Part shown: positions 26,379 through 35,018 of the stretch, in pieces | Numbering within the stretch: the first letter of the stretch is position 1 | Layout of the letters: the number at the start of each line of letters is the position of its first letter | Assembly (NCBI RefSeq): GCF_027107535.1 | Contig: NZ_CP114283.1 | Span: forward strand, 8,866,001-8,930,000 | Direction of reading: 5' to 3' | DNA from: Streptomyces aurantiacus | GTDB taxonomy: Bacteria > Actinomycetota > Actinomycetes > Streptomycetales > Streptomycetaceae | DNA length: 64,000 nucleotides | The notes under the pieces: model-generated | The model's input: only the letters and a program-made list of their open reading frames with translations | Databases searched by the model: none | Told to the model about the DNA's origin: nothing | Position numbers and translations under genes: made by a program

Positions 26379-26405
26379 AACGACTGGAATCCGGACAGAA
26401 TTCCC
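26379..26405 (-). promoter_or_regulatory. Sigma-R-type promoter of hrdD
   Basis: On the minus strand GGGAAT (-35, 26400-26405) and GTT (-10, 26379-26381) are separated by exactly 18 bp, matching the sigma-R consensus GGGAAT-N18/19-GTT. Sigma-R control of hrdD is known in S. coelicolor. Confidence 0.85.
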
Positions 26406-26462
26406 GGCGGGTCCCTCGATTTTTCTGATCTTGCAGTACCCTGTGCCGCCGTAAAAGGAGGC

Positions 26463-26984
26463 ATGGTGCCGTCGGAACGCACAGAGGTGCAGGTCAGGCC
26501 GGGAGTTGAAGGCGACCTCGACGCCCTCACGGACATCTACAACCACTATGTACGTGAGACGCCGATCACATTTGACACCGTGATCTTCACTCCCGAGGAG
26601 CGCCGCCCCTGGCTGCTCTCCCACCCTGAAGACGGCCCGCACCGGCTGATGGTTGCCGTGACCAGGGACTCACAACGGATTCTGGGGTATGCCACGTCGA
26701 GCGCGTTCCGTCCGAAGCCCGCGTACGGGACGTCCGTGGAGGTGGCGATCTACCTCGCCCCCGACGCGGGCGGCCGGGGTGTCGGCACGCTCCTCTACAA
26801 GTCCCTGTTCGAGGCGCTCGCGGACGAGGACCTCCACCGCGTCTACGCGGGGATCGCCCAGCCGAACGAGGCGTCGGCGCGACTGCACGAGCGGTTCGGC
26901 TTCCGGCACGTCGGCACGTACCGGGAGGTGGGGCGGAAGTTCGGACGGTACTGGGACGTGGCCTGGTACGAGAAAGAGCTCTGA
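26463..26984 (+). CDS. GNAT N-acetyltransferase (phosphinothricin acetyltransferase-like)
   Basis: The protein resembles the Pat/Bar-type acetyltransferase family, which N-acetylates phosphinothricin or methionine sulfoximine-like amino acids. TDIYNHYVRETPITFDT, SVEVAIYLAPDAGGRGVGTLL (acetyl-CoA loop with Gly-Arg-Gly-Val-Gly) and NEASARLHERFGFRHVGT are diagnostic. The 173-residue length fits. The AGGAGG at 26456 is one base from the ATG at 26463 and four from the GTG at 26466, so GTG may be the real start. Substrate unknown. Confidence 0.9.
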   Translation: MVPSERTEVQVRPGVEGDLDALTDIYNHYVRETPITFDTVIFTPEERRPWLLSHPEDGPHRLMVAVTRDSQRILGYATSSAFRPKPAYGTSVEVAIYLAPDAGGRGVGTLLYKSLFEALADEDLHRVYAGIAQPNEASARLHERFGFRHVGTYREVGRKFGRYWDVAWYEKEL

Positions 26985-27110
26985 GGGGCGGCGCCCGCCG
27001 GTCGCGTCAGCGGGTGCACGTCCGCCGCGCCAGCGGGGCGCGTCGGGCGCCGGCCGGAATACCGCCGGCCGGAGTGCCGTCGGTACCCCGGCCAGGTCGG
27101 CAGTCGGCCG

Positions 27111-27911
27111 TCAGCCGAACTGCACCGAGCGTTTGGCCAGTCCCATCCAGAAGCCGTCGATCACCGATCGCTGCGCGTCCAGTTCGCCGGAGGCGTCCGC
27201 CGCCCCCATGGTCACGAACAGCGGGGCGAAGTGTTCCGTGCGCGGGTGCGCGAGCCGGCCCGCCGGGGACTTGCGGAGGAAGTCGAGAAGGCCGTCCACG
27301 TCGGCGGAGTCGAGCGCCTGGTGGCCCCACGCGTCGAACTCGGACGACCAGCCGGGAACGCCGCTCTGACGCAGAGCCGCCAGGTTGTGGGTGAAGAAGC
27401 CGGAGCCCACGATGAGGACGCCCTCGTCGCGCAGCGGGGCCAGCTTGCGGCCGATGTCCATGAGGCGGACCGGGTCGAGCGTGGGCATGGAGATCTGCAG
27501 GACCGGGATGTCGGCCGCGGGGAACATCTCCACGAGCGGGACGTACGCGCCGTGGTCGAGGCCGCGGTCGGGGATGTCCTGGACCGGCATACCGGGGGCG
27601 CGCAGCAACTTGCGGACGGACTCGGCGAGTTCGGGGGCGCCCGGAGCCTCGTACCGCACCTTGTAGTAGTGCTCGGGGAAGCCCCAGAAGTCGTAGACCA
27701 GCGGGACGGTCGCGGTCGCGCCGAGGGCGAGCGGGGCCTCCTCCCAGTGCGCGGAGACCATGAGGACGGCCTTGGGGCGCGGGAGGTCGGCGGACCAGGC
27801 GGCGAGCTGGCCGGGCCACAGCGGGTCGTCGGCCAGCGGTGGGGCGCCGTGCGAGAGGTAGAGGGCGGGCATGCGCTCCACGACGGCACGTTCCTCGGTG
27901 GCGGCGGACAT
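27111..27911 (-). CDS. Class III extradiol dioxygenase (DODA/LigB family)
   Basis: A 266-residue 4,5-DOPA-extradiol-dioxygenase-like protein. ALYLSHGAPPL supplies the first histidine of the metal site, SAHWEE the second and DHGAYVPL the third, typical of the LigB fold. The ATG at 27909-27911 follows AGGGAG. It is divergent from a MarR gene, and the CTTGAAGTATCAAG element between them suggests that the MarR protein controls it. In streptomycetes such proteins are often listed as ring-opening dioxygenases or putative nickel/iron proteins. Confidence 0.88.
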   Translation of the reverse strand: MSAATEERAVVERMPALYLSHGAPPLADDPLWPGQLAAWSADLPRPKAVLMVSAHWEEAPLALGATATVPLVYDFWGFPEHYYKVRYEAPGAPELAESVRKLLRAPGMPVQDIPDRGLDHGAYVPLVEMFPAADIPVLQISMPTLDPVRLMDIGRKLAPLRDEGVLIVGSGFFTHNLAALRQSGVPGWSSEFDAWGHQALDSADVDGLLDFLRKSPAGRLAHPRTEHFAPLFVTMGAADASGELDAQRSVIDGFWMGLAKRSVQFG

Positions 27912-27964
27912 GACTGCGGCTCCCTGTCTGACGAGGACCCGGGCGGCTCGGCCCGAAGCTGTTG

Positions 27965-28020
27965 CTTGAAGTATCAAGCTTTATGTCGCAGAGCTTACTC
28001 CCTACTTGTTTAAGATTCAA
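27965..28020. promoter_or_regulatory. Candidate MarR operators between dioxygenase and marR
   Basis: CTTGAAGTATCAAG (27965-27978) is a 5-bp-arm inverted repeat. A second element, CTTGTTTAAGATTCAAG, at 28005-28021, has 4-bp outer arms and the same TTGA/TCAA half-sites. They sit in an AT-rich divergent promoter region, as is usual for MarR-family control. Confidence 0.55.
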
Positions 28021-28044
28021 GGAGGGGCCTCGTACAGTAGGTGT

Positions 28045-28548
28045 ATGAACAAGGCATCCGCTGACGAGCCGCGCTGGCTCAGTGACGAGGAACAGCGCAC
28101 CTGGCGTGCGTTCATGCACGCCACCACTCTTCTCGAGGACCATCTCGACCGCCAGTTGCAGCGTGACGCGGGCATGCCGCACGTCTACTACGGCCTGCTG
28201 GTGAAGCTGGCCGAGGCCCCGCGCCGGCGGCTGCGGATGACCGAACTGGCGATGCAGGCGAAGATCACCAGGTCTCGGCTGTCGCACGCGATCGCACGCC
28301 TGGAGAAGAACGGGTGGGTGCGGCGGGAGGACTGCCCTTCGGACAAGCGCGGGCAGTTCGCCGTGCTGACGGACGAGGGCGAGGAGGTACTGAAGCAGGC
28401 GGCTCCCGGGCATGTGGCCGCCGTGCGTCAGGCCGTGTTCGACCGGCTCACTCCTGAGCAGCAGAGGGCTCTCGGGCAGGCCATGCTTGTCATTGCCGAA
28501 GGGCTTCAGCCGGAGGAGGCGGGGGCGGATCTTCCCTGGCTTCGGTGA
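28045..28548 (+). CDS. MarR family transcriptional regulator
   Basis: A 167-residue winged-helix protein. RMTELAMQAKITRSRLSHAI is the recognition segment and GWVRREDCPSDKRGQFAVLTDEG is the wing with the conserved Asp-Lys-Arg. MarR proteins are dimeric repressors released by small aromatic ligands. The ATG at 28045 is preferred; an upstream TTG at 28006 lies inside the proposed operator. It likely controls the divergent dioxygenase gene. Confidence 0.9.
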   Translation: MNKASADEPRWLSDEEQRTWRAFMHATTLLEDHLDRQLQRDAGMPHVYYGLLVKLAEAPRRRLRMTELAMQAKITRSRLSHAIARLEKNGWVRREDCPSDKRGQFAVLTDEGEEVLKQAAPGHVAAVRQAVFDRLTPEQQRALGQAMLVIAEGLQPEEAGADLPWLR

Positions 28549-29000
28549 CGGTCGGCTCCGCCGGGTGGCTCCGCCGGGGGTGGCTTGGCCGGGGTGGCTT
28601 GGTCCGGGGGGTGGCGCCCGGGGGGGGCTGGCTTCGCCGGGGTGTGGGGCAGTTTTCAGGTGCCGGTTCGCGGGGGCTGGTCGCGCAGTTCCCCGCGCCC
28701 CTAAAAAGATTGCGCCGTTGGCCACCGGGGCGCTGGGCTGAGGGGCGGCAGGTGCGAGGCGGGGTCGGGGCGCGGGTCAGCAGGCGCCGAGGTGCCCGGG
28801 GGACATGGATCTGCCCCGGCTCCGGTGTTCTGGAGTCGGGGCAGATCCCGGCCGTACGTACGAAGGCGTCCCCACCCCCGCGTACGTACGAGGTCAGTGG
28901 GTGTTCCCGTCAGGTGTGCCGGTGGAGGTGGGGCGGGGTCCCGCGCCCTCAAGGGGCGCGGGCGGACCCGCGGTCTCGGACCCCACCTCCGGCGGCGCCG
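28549..29000. repeat. Repeat-rich gap before the MFS gene: dispersed repeat copy 2 and two hairpins
   Basis: The gap contains GGGTGGCTT-type degenerate repeats (28553-28640) and dispersed repeat copy 2 (28679-28701), whose right side continues TAAAA then AGATTGCGCCGTT. A 16-bp hairpin at 28808-28847 (arm GATCTGCCCCGGCTCC, one G-U) and a 9-bp hairpin at 28940-28962 (CCCGCGCCC, TCAA loop) follow. The last two may terminate the MFS gene transcript. CGTACGTACGA occurs twice between them. No gene is seen. Confidence 0.75.
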
Positions 29001-30539
29001 TCAGTGGGCGACCACCGGGACCCGGAGGTCGTCCTCGGCCCCGTCGAGCGAGTCGGCGGACGCGCTCATGTCGGGGCGGCCGGCGTTGACGAAGGTCGCG
29101 GCGATCGCCGCGGCGACGACGAGGATGCCGACGGCGAACCAGATCGCGTTGGCGTAGCCGTGCACCTGGCCCTGCAGCTGGACGAGCTGCTGCTGGGACT
29201 GGGAGGTGGCCCCGCCGATGTGGTCCTTGATGTACGACGTGGTGGCCGACGCGGCGATCGTGTTCAGCAGAGCCGTGCCGATCGCGCCGCCCACCTGCTG
29301 CGAGGTGTTGACCATCGCGGAGGCGACACCGGCGTCACGCGGCTCGACACCCTGGGTGGCCAGTGACATGGCGGGCATGAACGCCGTACCCATACCGAGG
29401 CCGAGCAGCACCATCGCCGGCAGGATCACACCGGCGTACGAGGTGCCGATCTCCAGCTGGGTCAGGAGCAGCATGCCGACCGCGGCGACCAGGAAGCCCG
29501 GAGCCATCAGCATGCGCGGGGGGACCCGCGTCATCAGCCGGGTGCCGATCTGCGTGGAGCCCACGATCATGCCGGCGATCATCGGCAGGAAGGCGAAGCC
29601 CGTCTTGACCGGCGAGAAGCCCTTCACGATCTGCAGGTAGTAGGTGAGGAAGAGGAACAGGCCGAACATCGCGATGATCGCGAGGCCGAGGGAGAGGTAG
29701 ATGCCTCCGCGGTTGCGCTCGGTGATGACGCGCAGCGGCAGCAGCGGGGCCTTGACCTTGGACTCGGTGACGACGAACGCGGCGAGCAGCACGACCGAGG
29801 CGACGAACATGCCGATGGTCACGGAGTCGCTCCAGCCCTCGGACTCGGCACGCGTGAAGCCGTAGACCAGGGCGACCAGACCGAGGGTGGACAGGACGAC
29901 ACCCGGGATGTCGAGCGGCGAGCGGTTGCGGCCGCCCTGCGGCTCACGGATGACGAAGTACGCGCCGAGGGCCGCGACGATCGCGAACGGGATGTTCACG
30001 AAGAACGTCCAGCGCCAGTCCATGTACTCGGTGAGGACACCGCCGAGGATGAGGCCGACGGCGCCACCGCCACCGGCGATCGCACCGTAGATGCCGAACG
30101 CCTTGGCGCGCTCCTTGGCGTCGGTGAACATCACCGCGAGGAGGGAGAGCGCGGCAGGCGCCAGGAGGGCACCGAACGCGCCCTGCAGGGCACGGGAGCC
30201 GAGCAGCATCGCCTCGTTGGTGGCCGCGCCGCCGAGGGCGGAGGCGCCGGCGAAGCCGATCAGGCCGGTGACGAAGGTGCGCTTGCGGCCCCACAGGTCG
30301 GCTATGCGGCCGCCGAACAGGAGGAGTCCGCCGAAGGCGAGGGCGTAGGCCGTGATGACCCACTGCCGGTTGCCGTCGGAGATCCCCAGGTCCTGCTGGG
30401 CCGAGGGCAGTGCGATGTTCACGATGGTCGCGTCGAGCACGACCATCAGCTGGGCGAGCGCGATGAAGGTCAGCGCTTTCCAGCGGTTGGAGTCGGGAGC
30501 CGACGCCTTGGCGGCGGTGGCCTGGGCTGTTTCAGACAT
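29001..30539 (-). CDS. MFS transporter, DHA2 (EmrB/QacA) type
   Basis: A 512-residue, 14-helix drug exporter. LMVVLDATIVNIALPSAQQD, GGRIADLWGRKRTFVTGL and SRALQGAFGALLAPAALSLL are the classic DHA2 motifs, with a GAIGTALLNTI segment near the end. ATG 30537-30539 (MSETAQATAAKAS) was chosen over the long open frame upstream, which overlaps the TetR gene. The minus-strand neighbour upstream is a TetR gene, likely its regulator. A short GGTGAC repeat region (30660-30690) lies between them. Confidence 0.92.
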   Translation of the reverse strand: MSETAQATAAKASAPDSNRWKALTFIALAQLMVVLDATIVNIALPSAQQDLGISDGNRQWVITAYALAFGGLLLFGGRIADLWGRKRTFVTGLIGFAGASALGGAATNEAMLLGSRALQGAFGALLAPAALSLLAVMFTDAKERAKAFGIYGAIAGGGGAVGLILGGVLTEYMDWRWTFFVNIPFAIVAALGAYFVIREPQGGRNRSPLDIPGVVLSTLGLVALVYGFTRAESEGWSDSVTIGMFVASVVLLAAFVVTESKVKAPLLPLRVITERNRGGIYLSLGLAIIAMFGLFLFLTYYLQIVKGFSPVKTGFAFLPMIAGMIVGSTQIGTRLMTRVPPRMLMAPGFLVAAVGMLLLTQLEIGTSYAGVILPAMVLLGLGMGTAFMPAMSLATQGVEPRDAGVASAMVNTSQQVGGAIGTALLNTIAASATTSYIKDHIGGATSQSQQQLVQLQGQVHGYANAIWFAVGILVVAAAIAATFVNAGRPDMSASADSLDGAEDDLRVPVVAH

Positions 30540-30768
30540 GGGAATACCCACTTCAGGACTTCGTAGCGAAAAAAGGTGACGGAAGGGGACGGCTCGTCGC
30601 CGGTGACGTCTTCGTCGACTTCGTTGTCGACGCCCTCCTCGACGTCCCTGTCGGTGACGACCGGTGGCTGTGGTGACGGTGGTGACGGTGGTGGCTGAGG
30701 TCTGAGTATTTAGTCGGCCCGGCGCTCTGCGGTCCGGTCGGGCTGGTCGGTCCGGTCGGGCTGGTGGG

Positions 30769-31413
30769 TCACGCTCGTCGCAGGTCCTCCATGGTCGCGG
30801 CCTCGCCGGGCAGCACGGAGCGGGCGGGTGCCCGCAGACCGTCCAGGAAGAGCTGCAGGTGACGGTGTACGAAGCGGTCCATGTTCGGGCACGCGGTGCC
30901 GGGCAGGGGCCGGGTGAGCTGGCTGACGGCGACCATGAGGTCCCCGACGGCGACGTCGGAGCGGAGCTGGCCGGCGTGCCGGGCACGCTCCATGAGTTCC
31001 TCGACCAGACTCTCGACCCGCTCGCGGGAGGCGACCAGGTCCGGGTGGTCCCTGTCGAAGGCCTCGGAGAGCATCGGGCACAGTGCGCCGATCCGCTCGT
31101 CGGCCGACGCGTGCACGAACCGCGAGAGCGCCTCGAAAGCGTCCCCGGTCTCCGCGAGCATCTGCTCCACCTGTTCGGAGACACGGTCCATGACCGAGCA
31201 GACGACCTCGCGCTGGAGGGATGCCCGGTCGGGGAAGTTGCGGTACAGCGTGGCGTTGCCGATGCCGGCCCGGCGGGCGATCTCGTCCAGCGGCACCTCG
31301 GCGCCGAACTCGACGAACATCTCTCGCCCGGCGGCGACGATCCGCTCCCGGTTGCGCAGAGCATCGGCCCGCGGGCGGGGCACCTTGCGCTGTGCGGCGG
31401 TTGCGGTCTCCAC
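30769..31413 (-). CDS. TetR family transcriptional regulator
   Basis: A 214-residue TetR repressor. RADALRNRERIVAAG opens the DNA-binding domain and IARRAGIGNATLYRNFPDRASL is its recognition helix. GTG 31411-31413 follows AAGGAG at good spacing; a longer ATG at 31455 has no ribosome site. It lies upstream of the DHA2 exporter on the same strand, so it probably represses both. Inverted repeats upstream fit an autoregulated TetR operator. Confidence 0.93.
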   Translation of the reverse strand: METATAAQRKVPRPRADALRNRERIVAAGREMFVEFGAEVPLDEIARRAGIGNATLYRNFPDRASLQREVVCSVMDRVSEQVEQMLAETGDAFEALSRFVHASADERIGALCPMLSEAFDRDHPDLVASRERVESLVEELMERARHAGQLRSDVAVGDLMVAVSQLTRPLPGTACPNMDRFVHRHLQLFLDGLRAPARSVLPGEAATMEDLRRA

Positions 31414-31470
31414 GGCGTACTCCTTCGAAGATCTCTCGGTGGTCCTGACGTCCACGCGATCCGGGGACCC

Positions 31471-31540
31471 TTTCCCCGTTTCGTTGCGGACACAGGGCTA
31501 AACGGGGAAACGGTCCCCGGTTATTTCCCGACCCGGGAAA
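31471..31540. promoter_or_regulatory. Candidate TetR operators upstream of the TetR gene
   Basis: TTTCCCCGTTT (31471-31481) and AAACGGGGAAA (31500-31510) form a perfect 11-bp-arm inverted repeat with an 18-bp spacer. A second inverted repeat, TTTCCCG/CGGGAAA, lies at 31524-31540. Both lie just upstream of the regulator's reading frame. Confidence 0.6.
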
Positions 31541-31695
31541 GATTCCATGTGACCTGAGTCACATGCTTCGGGCAGGGTTCGGCCCGCCTCCACACGATCG
31601 GTCTCCTCCAGCGCGCGCCCGCGCATTCGGCGGCAGAGGGTGATCGAACAGGGTGCAGCCAGAACGGCCGGCTGCCTGGAGCGAAAGGCCCCTGC

Positions 31696-32994
31696 ATGCA
31701 GCCGACCCGCTGTCGGATACGCCCGCGCCGCCGCGCCGCAGCCCTCGCATCGGTCACCCTCCTCACCCTGGCGGTCAGCACCTCCGCCGGGTCCGGACAT
31801 CTGATGGCAGGCGCGCCGACGGCGGCGGGACCCGTCGCGCTGGCCCGGTCCTCCCCGCTCAGCCCCTGCATGATCAGTGGCCCGCTGGGTGTGCAGATGT
31901 CGGAGGGCATCCCCACCCCCGCGGGCTACGCGCGCTCCACCGGCACCGTCCGCGCCCTGAACCTGATGATCGACTTCTCCGACGCGCCCGGCCAGGGCAG
32001 CGCGCTCGACCGCTTCGGCGAGTTCTTCCCGCAGACCACCGACTGGTTCCGCACCAGTTCGTACGGCCGCCTCGACTACCGCCCGCAGGCCCCGATGGAC
32101 CGCTGGCTGCGGATGCCCAAGTCCTTCAAGGCGTACGGGATAGAACGCGGCGCCCCCTTCGACCCCGGCTACCGCGAGCTGGTCCAGGACATCGTGGCCA
32201 CCGCCGACCCGAAGGTGGACTTCCGGGAGTACGACCTGCTGAACGTCCTGATCACCCCGAACGCCGGCCCCTCCGCGCTCGACACGGTCCTGTCGGTGAC
32301 CTTCGCAGGCAACACCGAGGCGCCGGTCGCGGACGGAGTGCCCGTCGCGAACGCGTCCTTCGTCTACAGCCGCCAGGACGACGGTTCCGGCTCGTACGCG
32401 GAGACCGGCTACCGCGTACTCCCCCACGAGAACGGCCACGTCTTCGGGCTGCCCGACCTCTACACCCAGGAAGGGGGCGGCTCGGTCGGGCACTGGGACA
32501 TCATGAGCGAGGACTGGGGGGCCGACAACGACCTGCTGGGCTGGCACAAGTGGAAGCTCGGCTGGCTCGACGACTCGCAGGTCGGCTGCGCCTCGGCGCC
32601 CGGTACGACCGAGCACGTACTGACCCCGCTGGCCGAGCCCGGCACCGGCGGCAAACTGGTCTTCGTCCCGGTCGACTCGAAGACGGGGTACGCGGTGGAA
32701 CTGCGCACCCAGGCCGGCAACGACGAGGCGGTCTGCAAGACGGGCGTGCTCATCTACAAGGTGGCCGCGGACGTCGACACCGGCCACGGCCCGGTCGCCG
32801 TGATCGACTCCACGAAGGACAGCGGCGGCTGCACCCGCAGCCCGAACGTCCACGCGGAACTCTCCGACGCCACCTTCTCCCCCGGCCAGTACTTCAAGGA
32901 CCTGAGAACCGGCATCCGCATCACGATCGCGGGCACCGACGCCAAGGGAAACCACCAAGTGTACGTAACCCGCGGCCGCCCGGCAACATCATGA
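31696..32994 (+). CDS. Secreted M6-family zinc metalloprotease
   Basis: A 432-residue exported protease. A basic N-terminus and hydrophobic segment (about residues 14-32) form a signal peptide. The catalytic motif HENGHVFGLPDLY (His244, Glu245, His248, then Asp) matches the M6/immune-inhibitor-A zinc site HExxHxxGxxD. The start ATG has only a weak ribosome site. A homologous protease group in Streptomyces is annotated as M6 family domain-containing. It is followed by dispersed repeats, with no operon partner. Confidence 0.9.
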   Translation: MQPTRCRIRPRRRAAALASVTLLTLAVSTSAGSGHLMAGAPTAAGPVALARSSPLSPCMISGPLGVQMSEGIPTPAGYARSTGTVRALNLMIDFSDAPGQGSALDRFGEFFPQTTDWFRTSSYGRLDYRPQAPMDRWLRMPKSFKAYGIERGAPFDPGYRELVQDIVATADPKVDFREYDLLNVLITPNAGPSALDTVLSVTFAGNTEAPVADGVPVANASFVYSRQDDGSGSYAETGYRVLPHENGHVFGLPDLYTQEGGGSVGHWDIMSEDWGADNDLLGWHKWKLGWLDDSQVGCASAPGTTEHVLTPLAEPGTGGKLVFVPVDSKTGYAVELRTQAGNDEAVCKTGVLIYKVAADVDTGHGPVAVIDSTKDSGGCTRSPNVHAELSDATFSPGQYFKDLRTGIRITIAGTDAKGNHQVYVTRGRPATS

Positions 32995-33028
32995 ACCACA
33001 ACCCCGGGACGCGCCCCGAACATGTGCA

Positions 33029-33117
33029 GGGGCGCGGGGAACTGCGCGACCAGCCACAGCGGACCCGCGGCTCGGATACGACCGTGTCCCTCTGAGGGGC
33101 GCGGGGAACGGCGCAAT
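33029..33117. repeat. Dispersed Streptomyces repeat, copies 3 and 4
   Basis: The inverted 23-bp core (GGGGCGCGGGGAACTGCGCG then ACC) lies at 33029-33051. A second, diverged copy GGGGCGCGGGGAACGGCGCA lies at 33096-33115. Both lie in the gap after the protease gene. The diverged copy's end complements the sequence next to copy 2. Confidence 0.85.
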
Positions 33118-33230
33118 CCTTCAGTGGCCCGGCGCCGACACGGTCGCGGCCACGCCACAGGACCGCGACGTCACCCCGCGACCGCCCCGCCGCATTCATT
33201 ACCGTGGTGCGGACACCGTAATGGGGAGCC

Positions 33231-34919
33231 ATGCCACCGACCCACCGCACACCCGCCGAGCCCGACGCAGTCGTCCCCGCCCAGCCCGACGCAGTCGTCC
33301 CCGTCGAGGCCGTCATCCCGCTGATGCGCGGCATCACCGTGCTGAGCCGGCTCACCGAGGCGGGCGGAACCTCGAGCCTCAGCGGCCTGGAGCGGACCAC
33401 GGGCCTCGCCAGATCCACGGTGGACCGCATCGCGGCGACGCTGGCCCGCATGGGATACCTGCGCCTCGACGGCCGGGACGCCGTACTCGCGCCGAGGCTG
33501 ATGGAGCTGGGCAACGCCTACCTGGCCGCCCTGCGGCTGCCCCGTCTGCTGGACACGCGGGCCGACGCGCTCGCGGACGAGCTGGACGAGTCGGTGTCAC
33601 TGGCCGTCGCGGACCGGGACGGCATCCGTTTCATCCACCAGGCCACCCGCCGCCGCGCGATGTCCCTGAGCTTCCGCATCGGCGACCTGCTCCCGGCCGA
33701 ACGGACAGCGCCCGGCCCCCTGTTCGCCACCGAGTGGACTCCCGAGGACTGGGCGGGATGGCGGGACCGGCGGGCCGCCGACCCGCACGACCTGGGGTTC
33801 CCGACACTGCCCCCACGTGAACACCCCGTCGGGGACGAGGAGTTCGAGGAGCGCACACGGGAGGCGGATGCCCGGGGCTGGTCCCTCGACGACCAGTTGA
33901 TCGAACCGGGCCTCGTCGCGGTCTCGGTGCCCGTACGGGACCGCGGTGGACGCGTCGCCTGCGTGGTGAGCGTGGTGAGCCACACCAGCCGGCACACCGC
34001 CGACTCCTTGCGGGACACCCTGCTGCCCCGGCTGCGGGCGACCGTACAGGCGATGGAACGGGATCTGCGCGAGGCCCCCGCCCAGCCGCCCGCCGCCCCC
34101 GCCGGGCTCGCCACCTGGACCGGGGCCTCGAAGCAGGAACTGGGCCGGGAGTTCGTCGAGTCGCTGGCCCGCGGACTGACCGTGATCACGGCGTTCGGCG
34201 AGGGCCGCGCCGCGCTCACGCTCACGGAGGTGGCGCAGGCGACGGGCCTCGCGCGGGCGACGGCCCGGCGAGCGCTGATCACTCTGGAACACCTGGGCCA
34301 CGTCACGGCCCACGGGCGGACCTTCTCCCTGACACCCCGGGTCCTGTCCCTCGGCTTCCCGCCGCTGTCCCGTACGACGTTGCCGCAGCTCGCGGCCCCG
34401 CATCTGGCCGAACTCGCGGACCTGCTGCACGACTCGGCGTCCCTGGCGGTCCTGGCCGGCGACGAGATCCAGTACACGGCCCGCGTCGCCACCAGCCGCA
34501 TCATGAGCGTCAACATCACGGTCGGCACACGGCTGCCCGCCTGCCCGACCTCCTTGGGCCGGGTGATGCTCGCGGACCTCACCCCGGCCGAGCGGGCCCC
34601 GTTCCTGACCGGCCTCCACCCGCTGACCCCGCACACGGTTACGGACCCGGCCGCCCTCGGGGCCACCCTGGACCACGTACGGGAAGCCGGATACGCCCTG
34701 GTGGACGGGGAGTTGGAGGAGGGTCTGCGATCCATCGCGGTCCCGGTGCGCGACCGTACGGGGAGGGTCGTGGCGGCCGTGAACGTGGCGATGCACAGCT
34801 CGCGCCGCACGGCCGAGCAGTGCGTCGGCGAAGTACTGCCGGAGCTGGCCGCGACGGCCGGGCGCATCGAGGCGGACCTGCGTGTGGCCGGGCGGTTCAC
34901 CCGGGTTCCGGTCACCTGA
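33231..34919 (+). CDS. Tandem-fused IclR-type transcriptional regulator (two IclR modules)
   Basis: Two complete IclR regulators are fused in one 562-residue chain. Module 1 (about residues 28-275) has helix-turn-helix TGLARSTVDRIAATLARMGY and an IclR ligand domain beginning DADALADE. Module 2 (about 310-555) has its own helix-turn-helix TGLARATARRALITLEHLGH and ligand domain (SASLAVLAGDEIQYTARV). IclR proteins typically act as dimers or tetramers, so this looks like a covalent dimer. It adjoins the convergent gudD gene and likely controls the glucarate genes. Confidence 0.92.
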   Translation: MPPTHRTPAEPDAVVPAQPDAVVPVEAVIPLMRGITVLSRLTEAGGTSSLSGLERTTGLARSTVDRIAATLARMGYLRLDGRDAVLAPRLMELGNAYLAALRLPRLLDTRADALADELDESVSLAVADRDGIRFIHQATRRRAMSLSFRIGDLLPAERTAPGPLFATEWTPEDWAGWRDRRAADPHDLGFPTLPPREHPVGDEEFEERTREADARGWSLDDQLIEPGLVAVSVPVRDRGGRVACVVSVVSHTSRHTADSLRDTLLPRLRATVQAMERDLREAPAQPPAAPAGLATWTGASKQELGREFVESLARGLTVITAFGEGRAALTLTEVAQATGLARATARRALITLEHLGHVTAHGRTFSLTPRVLSLGFPPLSRTTLPQLAAPHLAELADLLHDSASLAVLAGDEIQYTARVATSRIMSVNITVGTRLPACPTSLGRVMLADLTPAERAPFLTGLHPLTPHTVTDPAALGATLDHVREAGYALVDGELEEGLRSIAVPVRDRTGRVVAAVNVAMHSSRRTAEQCVGEVLPELAATAGRIEADLRVAGRFTRVPVT

Positions 34920-35018
34920 CCGTCGGCCGAACGGCCCTCCTCGCATCGGCTGCGCGACAGACGGGGGGGACGGGAGCCGGAATCGGAACCAGAACTGCCC
35001 CTCCCCTCCCTGTGAGGG

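Noticed and set aside
29001..31493. 830-codon minus-strand frame joining the MFS and TetR regions
   Set aside because: The part upstream of 30539 is Pro/Arg-rich shadow of the TetR gene, which is read in another frame with its own ribosome site.
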